From Gracilaria gracilis (taxonomy: Eukaryota; Rhodophyta; Florideophyceae; Gracilariales; Gracilariaceae), in NCBI GenBank assembly GCA_030374805.1, contig JARGSG010000037.1, forward strand, positions 62,001 through 126,000: DNA of 64,000 bases, written 5' to 3'. Shown here piece after piece: positions 51,665 through 60,829 of this stretch (positions are counted from its first letter, which is position 1; each line of letters begins with the position of its first letter). The notes below the pieces were generated by a model. That model worked only from the letters and a program-made list of their open reading frames with translations. It was not told where the DNA came from and made no database searches. The position numbers were made by a program, and so were the translations under genes.

Positions 51665-52750
51665 TTACACGGGGCGTTGTAGAGCTTGTCGTGGCAAAGG
51701 TAACTTGTTGAGCATATAAGCGATTCGTGCATCCACGTCGTCAATGGTAGCTGTGGTGACGAATTTGTCCTTCTTGACATCTCTGGCATTCATATCCAAC
51801 GTCCTGAGTTGAGCCAGTCTGTGCAGATCAATCTTAAGTCCCAATGATGAGAGAAAGTCTTTGACGCCGTTTTCTGTGTCAGAAACGGTATGCAGCCAAG
51901 TTTCGATCACATGCACGTTGCTCCATAATCCGTGACTATGCCTATTTTGAACAAGTCTCTTGAGCTCGATGCCTCGTTGTAACACATCGGAGTTATATCC
52001 GATCAGAGAATCGATTGGATTAGATGAATTTGTGGAGAATGAGACATGTCGTTCTTTCTCGTGAACATCGTTGATATCGTAATACCACACATTCTTCCCG
52101 GAGTGACCCGGCGAAAACCATCCTAAGCGAAGCTGACTCCATATTGAATCTCTCGCAGGTCGGTGTAGAATAACGATGGAGATGTTGGCGCTGTCTGCTA
52201 AGTGATGCAAAACAACATCTGCAAACGTCTTGACAAACATATGACTCGTTTCCGCGTACGTAACATCCGGGGAAGTTGCTTCTAAAGCCTGTCGAATGGC
52301 GGCCAGCTTTAGCTTGGCTCGTTCTTCAAACGTTTCTTTTCTCATACCCTGTAGAACGACGCGTTGCAGATAGGTGCCAGTCATCTTAGGCTCCGGTTCA
52401 TGTCTGGAAATGACATTCTGCGCGACGTCAAGAACGTTTCGCAGATACTTTGACCCCGATCGTCCAGGGGAAACGCAGAAAATGAGGTGTCTACCATGCC
52501 AGAACTGCGTGTCAACAGCGAACGAAGCCCTGGTTCTATACGAAAGTGCGGTGCGTTCTGGGCTTGCTATACGGAGCAAGATGTTGATAACGCGCACAGA
52601 GAAGAGTACGAGCGCCCATGTTGCGAGGATGCGGGAGAGGGAGATGCGACGGTTGTTGTATGGCACACCCTTCTGCACGAGACGCTGCCAAGACCGCCAC
52701 AGTATGAGCAGCGTTCGCTTGGCGCCGATTCGGTCGAGTGGTGCGGGCAT
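51665..52750 (-). CDS. sulfotransferase-like type II membrane protein
   Basis: 361 residues. A basic N-terminus precedes a transmembrane helix at about 41-60 (ILATWALVLFSVRVINILL). The luminal part begins with CVSPGRSGSKYLRNVL (92-107), matching the PAPS 5'-phosphosulfate loop (GR-S/T-G-S/T-K/R) of sulfotransferases. VILHRPARDSIWSQLRLG (about 194-212) resembles the 3'-phosphate-binding segment, with Arg and Ser in place. Golgi carbohydrate sulfotransferases share this layout. The assignment is from these two motifs and topology; another P-loop fold is possible. In the same 15 kb as the glycosyltransferase pair, it may sulfate a galactan or similar glycan, an inference. Possible N-glycosylation sites (NIS, NSS) fit a luminal domain. 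Confidence 0.75.
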   Translation of the reverse strand: MPAPLDRIGAKRTLLILWRSWQRLVQKGVPYNNRRISLSRILATWALVLFSVRVINILLRIASPERTALSYRTRASFAVDTQFWHGRHLIFCVSPGRSGSKYLRNVLDVAQNVISRHEPEPKMTGTYLQRVVLQGMRKETFEERAKLKLAAIRQALEATSPDVTYAETSHMFVKTFADVVLHHLADSANISIVILHRPARDSIWSQLRLGWFSPGHSGKNVWYYDINDVHEKERHVSFSTNSSNPIDSLIGYNSDVLQRGIELKRLVQNRHSHGLWSNVHVIETWLHTVSDTENGVKDFLSSLGLKIDLHRLAQLRTLDMNARDVKKDKFVTTATIDDVDARIAYMLNKLPLPRQALQRPV

Positions 52751-53020
52751 TTGAATGGGTTAGACGCGCCGCATAACTGCGGTGGTGGTGTCGGCGGCTC
52801 GCGTTTGGAGTGTCTCAAGTCGCGGGCGATGCGGCGATGCGTCGTGGGAGCCTCAAGGGAATTCAGGCGATGATGGCAGTTGACGTGGTTCCGCTCCTTT
52901 TTCACTTTGCGGACACCGAACGTGGCTACGTGTACATGACCGAGAGAAGCTGAGTCATGTCCTCCTCTTCCTCACGCCGTGGACTTGTCGTCTTTACGGC
53001 TTTCTACGTGCGACCGCGGC

Positions 53021-54208
53021 TCAGAGCCCCGAAGCCGCAAGAAACAACGTGAGCCCCAGCGCGATGGGGACAACTCCAATCAAGTAAACCGTCAACAGCA
53101 GTCTGGCCGCCACCGCCGCTGCATTGGGTCGATTCAGCAACGTCAGCATCACCGTCACGTTCTGCGCGCAAGGCATCACACTCTGCAACAGGATGGCAAA
53201 CTTCACGAACGAGTCATCAATTCGCAGCCTCAACACGCAGAAGAACACAAACAACGGCAACAAAACAAATCGACAGAGCGAAAGTCCCAGCGACAGGCGA
53301 CCGATGCGAAGCGCCGACGACGAATTCGGTTGGTCACTCGGTGTTTTTCGCGCGAGAGAGCCCGCTAACACGAGTACGGCGGCTGCGGCGTAGCCCGACC
53401 CCAGCGTTTGCATGGCGCCTGGAATCGGTGTTCGTAATACCAGTCCACGCACAAACGGGTTCACCCCAATCAACAACGCGCTCACAGCCGCTATCAACGG
53501 CGGGGTTATGAGCTTCTTGAGGAATTGCGACATGGTCATTGAACTCTTCTTCTCATCTTCCGCTTGAGCCGTTGTAGAAGGCACTGTATCCAAGAGTGAA
53601 AACCCGACCGACCAGAACAACGGAGACCACCCTAACAAGTAAAATGACACTGCAGATATACTGCCCACTTGCTTGGCACCCGAAAACAGTGATGCGCACA
53701 ACAGCAAAGGCATCGCAGCCGAATTTCCGAATGACCCGCAGACGTAAAACAGTCCCCGTTCGCTGCGATTTAACTTCAAAACCCTGGCTACCAGCAACGA
53801 GAACAGCAACCCAACGAAGATCTGCACCACCGCCGCAAGGGGTAGCAAAGCAAGCTGTACAGAAACGCCGCTATTAAACGTCTTCAGCACGTTTGTGAAC
53901 AACAAAGCCGGTAACATCACGTTGTAAACAAGTCGAGATAATGCCGATAGCGTGGCCGCATCTAATATACCTCGCTTCGCGGCAAGTACCCCCAATCCCA
54001 CCGTGCTCAAAAGCTTCGCCAGCGCATTTAACACTATACCACCAGCCACCGTCGCGCCCTGCAAGCCGCCGCCCACTCCCAGCACCATTGTGGCGCCGCA
54101 ATGAGAGCGCCGAGCCAAGCGTGGCGGGCGGTGTACTGACAACTTTTGTTTGAGTGATATGGTCGATCTTGGCGGTAGCGACAGCGGTCGCAGGAATGCA
54201 ACTCCCAT
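53021..54208 (-). CDS. auxin efflux carrier (AEC/PIN-like) family transporter
   Basis: 395 residues from ATG 54208. The first 40 residues are Arg/Ser/Pro-rich, possibly an organelle-targeting leader, before MVLGVGGGLQ (ATG 54088 is an alternative start that omits it). Two blocks of about five transmembrane helices flank a short hydrophilic loop (TTAQAEDEKKSSMTMSQFLK). First-block hallmarks: LGVLAAKRGILDAATLSALSRL, YNVMLPALLFTNVL and CGSFGNSAAMPLLL. Second block: PPLIAAVSALLIGVNP and LLQSVMPCAQNVTVMLTLLN. The short loop is like PILS/bacterial AEC members rather than long plant PINs. Probably a proton-coupled exporter of small organic acids; auxin is not implied. Complete. Confidence 0.9.
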   Translation of the reverse strand: MGVAFLRPLSLPPRSTISLKQKLSVHRPPRLARRSHCGATMVLGVGGGLQGATVAGGIVLNALAKLLSTVGLGVLAAKRGILDAATLSALSRLVYNVMLPALLFTNVLKTFNSGVSVQLALLPLAAVVQIFVGLLFSLLVARVLKLNRSERGLFYVCGSFGNSAAMPLLLCASLFSGAKQVGSISAVSFYLLGWSPLFWSVGFSLLDTVPSTTAQAEDEKKSSMTMSQFLKKLITPPLIAAVSALLIGVNPFVRGLVLRTPIPGAMQTLGSGYAAAAVLVLAGSLARKTPSDQPNSSSALRIGRLSLGLSLCRFVLLPLFVFFCVLRLRIDDSFVKFAILLQSVMPCAQNVTVMLTLLNRPNAAAVAARLLLTVYLIGVVPIALGLTLFLAASGL

Positions 54209-54238
54209 CTTGTTTGAAATGATTGCATCAAGCTGCAA

Positions 54239-54694
54239 GACTCGACTGTTTCACTCTGGTTGCGGATGATGATGATGGACTCCATCAGATGGAGACGACG
54301 ACGCGACGTGCTCGCCGCCTAACCTTACATCTGATCTGCCGTGATTCGTCATTTGCGCGCCGTGTGCGTCGCACACGTGGAGCGCCCTCGAGACTAGCAT
54401 CTGCCATACTTGCTACCCCTGGGTAGATAGATGTCTGTCACCTTCGAGGTTTCACCAGCTATCTAAAGTTTACATCTATCTACTGTGTGGTGGTCGGAAC
54501 AAGGTCTCGTCCAACAACGCGCTGTTCCTCACGAAGACGTCTCTTTCAGCTCGGAAGGCATGGTTCCGGGGTGCTAGTTGACGGAAAGCCGCTTGTGGCA
54601 TTGATTGGTATCACCAATTGAGAGCCCACCCCTGTTTGGGGAAACGGTTTCGTTCACGAAAGAGAGCTTCGTCTAAAACGCTCATGGACAGGTT
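54239..54694. other. intergenic between divergent genes
   Basis: About 450 bp between the AEC gene (minus) and the CBM20 gene (plus); holds both promoters by position. Nothing else recognised. Confidence 0.55.
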
Positions 54695-54772
54695 TTGCAC
54701 ACTTTACTGGTGTTCCGCACTCTTGTTATTCCTCTCGAAACAAAGTATTTCTTGTCAGCGTCGAAGCCCTCA

Positions 54773-56026
54773 ATGCCCAGCTTGTTATTGAGTGCCATTC
54801 TCCATCTCGGTGCCGGGGTACTTGGCAAGCGGTTGCCCCCTCCTTCCATATGCGCCGACCAGCTCCCAGCTCGCGAGACGGACCAGACCTCCTCTTTACC
54901 GGGCTCCGCGACGCGCAAGGCTTCCTCAGAATCTACATCACAAGGATGTGCCGCTCTACCGGCCGCTCAAGTTTCTAACTCAAGTGCAAGAGCGGTCCCG
55001 ACTTCATTGGACCACCAACATTGCGTGCATGATGCAACCCAACATTGCTCCCCGCACGAATCTCGCGATTCAGCGGTCCACTCCGCCGCTCAGAACGATG
55101 CTTTCCCTACCTCTGGGCCTGCGAACTTCACTGGATCCCCCTTGATATCTCGAACTATTGAGCAGAACAACCGCAAACGCTACGGACGCCACGAGTGGGA
55201 TGAGGATAAACTTAAGATAGAAAGGATGGGTTCAGAACTGTTTGGCAGTTTCTGTTACAGCCAAACTGTGGTGATCGGCAATATTCCCACCCCCGTTCCA
55301 AGGGGGAAAGTCTTCGTCGTATCTCCGCGTGCCAATGTGCCGCCTCGCTGCTTCCATGTATGTTGCGAACCCCATCCAGAAGAGTGGCCAGTAGCGTTGG
55401 CTCTGACAGGATTTGACTGGAGACAGAGCACGGTATGGCTGTTGCGAGTGCAGGATGCTTCAGAATCAGACATGTTGCAACAGCTCAAGGCGATCGAAAT
55501 GATGAGCGCTCCATGTAGCGTAGTTATTCTTTTGTCCTCCTCAGAGAGAGTGCGAGATATCGTGGACGGCGCCGGATTCTGTGTGGATGAGACATACGAT
55601 GAAAGGCCCCTGTTCTTGTTGCGGAAAAAGGAACTTCAACCCCGATGCTTCGAAAACCATGCCCCAAGTATAACTCCGCAGTATAGTCCGCCGCCAGAGC
55701 CTGATGAGGAAGGATTAGTTGTACGCTTTGAGCTTTGTGTAAACAGCCTCCCGGAACAGGTTCGGCATGGGATGGCCACTGGTTGTACGAGAATTGTCGG
55801 TAATTGTCCAGAGTTAGGTGTGTGGGATGTTGATTCTGGAGTGCGGTTGGTAATTGCAGAAGACGTTTTGTTGGCTGAGGTCTTGGTGGGGAAGGGGGAA
55901 ACTGAGTACAAATACGTGTTTGTCGATGCAACGGGAAACGTTCTCTGGGAAGATGGCGGAAATAGGCGTTTGTCATACGTGGATCAGACTTTGCTTCGCT
56001 TAGAGGAGCATTGGAGAGGTTATTGA
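54773..56026 (+). CDS. protein with C-terminal CBM20 starch-binding domain
   Basis: 417 residues from ATG 54773. The last ~100 residues are a CBM20: VVRFELCVNSL, TRIVGNCPELGVWDVDSGVRL, ETEYKYVFVDATGNVLWEDG and GNRRLSYV, with the Trp residues of the glucan site (Trp in LGVWD and LWEDG). Residues 1-30 are hydrophobic and could be a signal or transit sequence. Residues ~30-140 are Ser/Ala-rich. Residues ~140-300 form an unrecognised domain (RKRYGRHEWDEDKLK, FGSFCYSQTVVIGNIPTPV, LALTGFDWRQSTVWLLRVQ, SAPCSVVILLSSSERV). It may tether something to starch granules, as CBM20 proteins do in glucan phosphate or amylase metabolism; no catalytic domain (GWD, laforin, amylase) is seen. The frame is open upstream to 54695 without an ATG. 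Confidence 0.82.
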   Translation: MPSLLLSAILHLGAGVLGKRLPPPSICADQLPARETDQTSSLPGSATRKASSESTSQGCAALPAAQVSNSSARAVPTSLDHQHCVHDATQHCSPHESRDSAVHSAAQNDAFPTSGPANFTGSPLISRTIEQNNRKRYGRHEWDEDKLKIERMGSELFGSFCYSQTVVIGNIPTPVPRGKVFVVSPRANVPPRCFHVCCEPHPEEWPVALALTGFDWRQSTVWLLRVQDASESDMLQQLKAIEMMSAPCSVVILLSSSERVRDIVDGAGFCVDETYDERPLFLLRKKELQPRCFENHAPSITPQYSPPPEPDEEGLVVRFELCVNSLPEQVRHGMATGCTRIVGNCPELGVWDVDSGVRLVIAEDVLLAEVLVGKGETEYKYVFVDATGNVLWEDGGNRRLSYVDQTLLRLEEHWRGY

Positions 56027-56243
56027 CTGCACCCAGTAATGAGCAAGAAATGGTTGACTAATTAGTCATCGGAACCGGAGTGAAACGCAATGCTGCGAAA
56101 CGTGAGCATCTAAGACAGAGAAGAGGTTAAGAATTTCCTTTACTCTGGCTACTGTCAAACAGTTGATTGGGTACCGTTGGTACCGTGGTACTAATCAGCA
56201 CGCAATTCAAACATGTCAGATACGTAGTCCAAGTAGGAGAGGA

Positions 56244-57233
56244 ATGCGTGGACACCTGAGAAGTCCAGGTGGTTATCGTATGATTCCTAGTAGCCTGTTT
56301 TGTGGAGCTCTTGTGGCTGACAGAGTGCTCTCTCATGACAAGTTGGAGAGTGCCCTTGTGCGGAGCACGAACAAAGTTTGCTGTCCTCGTCAGTGCAGTA
56401 TAAATGGTAAGCATATGGATGGGGACGACAATGCAGAAAGTCTTGGTCGTCGCACTCCATCCAAACTCGTGATCAACGAAGAAACTTCTGGCTTCAAACA
56501 CAGTCTCTTAATGTGCATTCTGACAGTAGTGAATATGGAAGGCAAAACGTATTCTACACAGTGCGGGAACGGGAATGGTAATGTGTTGGAAGACGAGCCG
56601 CAAGAGATAGAGCGTCTGAGGCCTTCGATGGATGCCATAAAGAACGTGAGGCACAGGGAAGACATAGAACACGGCCTTAGCGAAAATGGAGACAAACAGG
56701 TATGCAACGGAGTGACCAGCACGGGAGAGGAACTTCAGGGAATCCAGAAGGACATCGCCAAGGGTGCAAAGGGTCGTAGTTCTGGAAAGACTCGGTTCAT
56801 TCGGTCGAGAGTCATGGTTAAGAAAGTTCGAGCCCTTCTGGGGAGGCTGTCCGATAAATTGGATTGTTTGAGAAAGCGCAGCTCAGGAGCGACAGATAGT
56901 GGCCAACTCGACTTTGCAGATGCTCCCACCAGCGACATTCCACTTGCGCCTGCGGAGGATAGACAGGATATGAAGACAAACAACTCTGTACCTGGAGCAC
57001 AAGCGGGTACACAGCCTAGTCTGGGACGAGGAGAGAGATTTGGAAAACACAGAGCTAAGCAAGAAGAGGTTGCGGAAGAACCAGAAGAGAATGAGTTACT
57101 ACTAGGTAATAGGGTGAACGAGACTCCTCTCCAAGTGAAGAGCAGGGTTGGGAATGGAGAGGATCTGCCGGCAGTAGAAAAGGGATTGGTGCTTCGGACG
57201 CTGGCCAAGCTGCGATCCGCAGCTTCACGTTAA
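56244..57233 (+). CDS. hypothetical hydrophilic protein
   Basis: An open frame of 329 residues from ATG 56244 (56280 and 56419 are alternatives). Mostly charged and low-complexity: basic patches (GKTRFIRSRVMVKKVRALLG), acidic stretches (EEVAEEPEENELLL) and few hydrophobic runs except MCILTVVNM. No domain recognised. A donor-like GTAAGC at 56408 allows another exon structure for the N-terminus. It sits 217 bp after the CBM20 stop on the same strand. Gene status is plausible from length but unproven, since a long antisense frame also exists. Confidence 0.4.
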   Translation: MRGHLRSPGGYRMIPSSLFCGALVADRVLSHDKLESALVRSTNKVCCPRQCSINGKHMDGDDNAESLGRRTPSKLVINEETSGFKHSLLMCILTVVNMEGKTYSTQCGNGNGNVLEDEPQEIERLRPSMDAIKNVRHREDIEHGLSENGDKQVCNGVTSTGEELQGIQKDIAKGAKGRSSGKTRFIRSRVMVKKVRALLGRLSDKLDCLRKRSSGATDSGQLDFADAPTSDIPLAPAEDRQDMKTNNSVPGAQAGTQPSLGRGERFGKHRAKQEEVAEEPEENELLLGNRVNETPLQVKSRVGNGEDLPAVEKGLVLRTLAKLRSAASR

Positions 57234-59561
57234 TTCACAGGCACTTCGCCTCAACCCAGTTGAGAAACTATGGTAATAAACCAGTAGCTGCCTCTCAAAA
57301 GTATCAAGCTAGAACGTCCACCCCGAAGGTTGTGTTGGCAAATAACGCAAGAGTTAAAGGCCAACCAAAGCTGTCCTTCTTCGCAATGCCTCACACCTTT
57401 TAGCTTGCCAAACTCCACTCAGGGACTATCATCATCCGTTATTTGTCTCTTTCCGGTCCTTTGGCTTCCCCAGTAGATTCATCATAGTACAATTTCCCCT
57501 CTCACTCCATTAGCCTCCCATCTAGCATGATCCAGAACGCCTGGTAGCCCTTCATGTATCGTATCTTGTCTGCCGCAACCTATCAGACTTTACGGCGGTC
57601 GATATTTCTGCAGAGCCGTGTGCCCTACAGTCTAGCCATTAGATCCATCCTAGTAAGAGAGATGGTCGGAATACTTAGCCATTGGGCATAAGCCTCATGG
57701 AGATGAATGATCGTCCTCCCACCAAAATTTCACATATTGCATGCGCCTCTGAGAAAGGTCTTCCTTGTATCAAATGAAAGAGAATCGAGGCAACTTCAAA
57801 GCTTTTCTTTGACCCTTCACAACAGCATCATCCTTGCTCGCGCAAGGGCCATTAAGCAGCCAAGCGTTATAGTATCATGATGACGTTTCTCTTCACCACG
57901 AGAAGATCTCGAAGCGGTGGCGCTTCCCCGCGCAAAAGATCAGATTCGGCTTGACGGCTTTAAGTGTGGCGCAAGGTGCGCAGTTGAAAGGTTGAATAAA
58001 TAAAAAGTGATGTTGATGACTGAATGTGTGTCATCGTCAAAAGAGAGTTGCCTCTCTGTCTTTACCTTTTATATGTTGTGCAGACGCCTTTATGCGAATG
58101 AAACGCGTACGCCATGAATAGCAAGGTCCGGCGAGCAGGCGTGCAACTCGCTGCGTATGATTGCAATTAGTAATTGGCAGCCGTGCGCAATCAGCACATA
58201 AGCGTCGGCGGCTTTTGTAAGATCATTGTCTTGTGATCTTGCTTCTGCCTCTCTTTTTTTTGAAAAGACAGTCCCCGGAACTCCGGCGGTAGGCGGTTCG
58301 TAAAGCCCAACGCAAACACCAGGCCAAGCAAAGGCTTGGAAGGTTGAGTCCGTTTTCAAATATCGTAACGAAGCTAGCACTCTGCTTGAAAAATAAAAAA
58401 AGCTTTTGTCCAAAGCAAATTTGAAAGCCGCCAATACTGACTTTACACTATGACAATCATGAAAAAATGTTTAGTGTATGCGCAGAAAGTTACAAACGTC
58501 GACGGTGTCGCTTTTTGGACGAGTTGAAGGGAACAAATTGATCGCTGCCGTTTAACGTTCCCCTTCTCAAAGCTTCCAAAGAGGCTCTGGGTTATAAAGG
58601 CCTCTTTCTATCCGTCCAGCGCAGCGCTGTAATCTCTCCGTGAGCCGAGCTGCCCGCAACTGGCGGTAGCAGCTCTTCTAAAAAGAAAAGCGCTTGCGCT
58701 GGACACAAGCAAGACGATAGCGCGAAGCAATATCTCTTTATTTACTCTAAACGGTACACAGTCGTCGCAATGTACCAGGGAGCAAGACAGACAAACTGGA
58801 GAAGAGCGATTGTGTCCTGCTGTAGAAAGGAGAACGAACAACCAGCGGAAAAAGAAACTAGACCTATCACAAAGGCTTTCAGGGCGGCAGTAAGACAGAA
58901 AAACGTCTTTTGTATCATGCGCCAAAAACCGTAGCCGGCTTCAAACGTAAAACTAGAGGTTATGTGCCAAACAAGACTTAGCGCGTGGACAAGATAACTA
59001 ATATTGCCACAGACAGCGCGAACGAATACGAATAACTGAAACAGCCAGGTATAACAGACGACACGGCCCGTTTGGAACCGGTAGTCCAAACAGAACCAAA
59101 ACTCACAGTGGTGGCACAAAAGCACAGTGATCGGCGGCGATCGACGATTTCGAACTGTAACAGGTGTTTTCAACGCAGACCTCCAGCAGTGGAAAGCAGG
59201 TCGCGGTACAGCTGTTTTCTAGCTTCCCCACGCGGTAACACTAAACGCCTCTGGGGGTCGTTCGAGGTTATATCACCAAACTTCCATCATAGACACCTTT
59301 TCTAAAGCGCCGAGGGGAAACAGTACCGGACCACTAGATGTGGGACCCAGCGCGCCCTCGTCGCGGCGTATAGTGTCAGGGCACCCTCGGCCGATCAGCA
59401 GGGACAAGGCGTACGCCTACTAGCGGGGGCCAGCGAAGATCCATGGCGTGAACATCAAACGATAATAAGGCGACAAGAACGAAGAAGGGTGAATATGAGA
59501 AGTGTGAAAACGAGGCGTTTGGTGCGCCTTGCTGAGAAGACAGGATCCGAAGGCAGTGTGA
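57234..59561. other. intergenic, no gene recognised
   Basis: About 2.3 kb with small ORFs only (up to ~140 codons on minus at 58.7-59.2 kb, hydrophobic but without motifs). A TATAAA sequence at ~58593 and an A/T-rich stretch near 58735 are seen. It may be the border of repeat-derived sequence leading into the element at the right end. Confidence 0.5.
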
Positions 59562-60815
59562 GTGGAAAGACACGGCTCATCGACACAGTACACGGCCATC
59601 AAACAGGCCGCGGATCCTTGCCAAGAGAAAACCCAAAGGTATCCAACGCGGCGACGACGGGCACGGTTTTTCATCGTTGATAATGACCAGGTGCCACGCA
59701 GCGCCTCGAGCACAGATGTCCCTGGCGACCATACGCAGGCGGAAAGACCACAGTTGACTTTCGAGAATTTCGGTGGTATCACGCGCGTCAAAAATGGTGG
59801 TAGTGATATGTACTGCGTAGAACACCAATCAAGTGGAATGCGGGAGTTCTCGGCGGAAGGATGCTTGAGGTTAATCGGTAGAGCACTTTTCAACTGCTGC
59901 CAGAGAAGGCCCGGAGTTGAGCTCACAGACCATGTGGCGAGGCGACATGGTCTGTACGAAGAGGAAAAGGGTGGAACTGTGTGGTCGGTCGACGACTTAA
60001 TGTTTGTGGACAAGGATTGTTTACTGCCCGGCCATAAGGGAGTTCGACAGTATACCGGGCCAGCGTATTACACGCGAAATCATGACGAACCCCATTGGGG
60101 CTGGAGCAAAGTGGCTCTCAACAGCATCGCCGGTCCGGGTTTGGCAGCCGCCCTGATGCACCAGGATATCTGGCGAGGGCGATTATACTGCGACGTGCAC
60201 CGGGTGGGTAACCGAATTTCGTTGATTCCACGAGACACCGTCTCCCCAATCGACGCCTTAGACCGGTATTATCTTACCCATCCCAGAAAACCGGTTCGAG
60301 TATCATGGCCCGGTAGCCGACCGCATTATCCAGAAAGAAGGAGACACAGGTTACCAGCCGAGCACATGCTGGTGTGCAACACAGATCAATTCTGCGTTCG
60401 AGCATCAGTAATCAATGTCACAGAACGTATCACCGGGAAGCGATATACCAAACATGCACTCCTGTCTGCAGAATTGCCAGGATTGACAAACTTGACCGAC
60501 CCAAGCAGGTGGTTGCAGACCAAAGCTGGAGCGCTGAAATTGAATTACGTTAAGCTCACCGGGAAACACAGGAACTCTTTGAAATGGATCGCTCAGCAAA
60601 CTGAAGGAGTTTATATACTGAGGTTACATGCGAGGAACTTCGACCATGTGATATGCGTTGATCCCTTCAAGTCCCAGCTACTTGACGCTGTTCAGCCATG
60701 CCCCATGGCTCTTTCTTACGACTCAATTCTAAGTTGTCTCGGTGGAGCATTTGAAGATCTTAGATTGATGGAACTTCGAAGACTCGTTTGGTACAGGAGA
60801 ACGAAAACGCCTTAA
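59562..60815 (+). CDS. unrecognised ORF next to the copia remnant
   Basis: The frame is open for 417 codons; the first ATG in it is at 59808 (MYCVEHQSSGMREF), leaving 335 residues, so the true start may be there or in an upstream exon. The protein is Arg/His-rich. The C-terminal part reads GVYILRLHARNFDHVICVD...LLDAVQPCPMALSYDSILSCLGG, which recalls papain-like or C39/OTU-type Cys/His patterns found in some transposon-borne and host proteins, but I cannot match the catalytic residues. The stop lies about 15 bp from the 3' end of the retroelement coding remnant, which runs toward it. It could be a host gene, or a gene of a different, unnamed repeat. Confidence 0.5.
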   Translation: MERHGSSTQYTAIKQAADPCQEKTQRYPTRRRRARFFIVDNDQVPRSASSTDVPGDHTQAERPQLTFENFGGITRVKNGGSDMYCVEHQSSGMREFSAEGCLRLIGRALFNCCQRRPGVELTDHVARRHGLYEEEKGGTVWSVDDLMFVDKDCLLPGHKGVRQYTGPAYYTRNHDEPHWGWSKVALNSIAGPGLAAALMHQDIWRGRLYCDVHRVGNRISLIPRDTVSPIDALDRYYLTHPRKPVRVSWPGSRPHYPERRRHRLPAEHMLVCNTDQFCVRASVINVTERITGKRYTKHALLSAELPGLTNLTDPSRWLQTKAGALKLNYVKLTGKHRNSLKWIAQQTEGVYILRLHARNFDHVICVDPFKSQLLDAVQPCPMALSYDSILSCLGGAFEDLRLMELRRLVWYRRTKTP

Positions 60816-60829
60816 TTGTTGGTAACTCT

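Noticed and set aside
58440-59400. Possible LTR left of the copia remnant (TATAAA and A/T-rich signals)
   Set aside because: No matching second copy is visible, and the unrecognised plus-strand ORF lies between it and the element.
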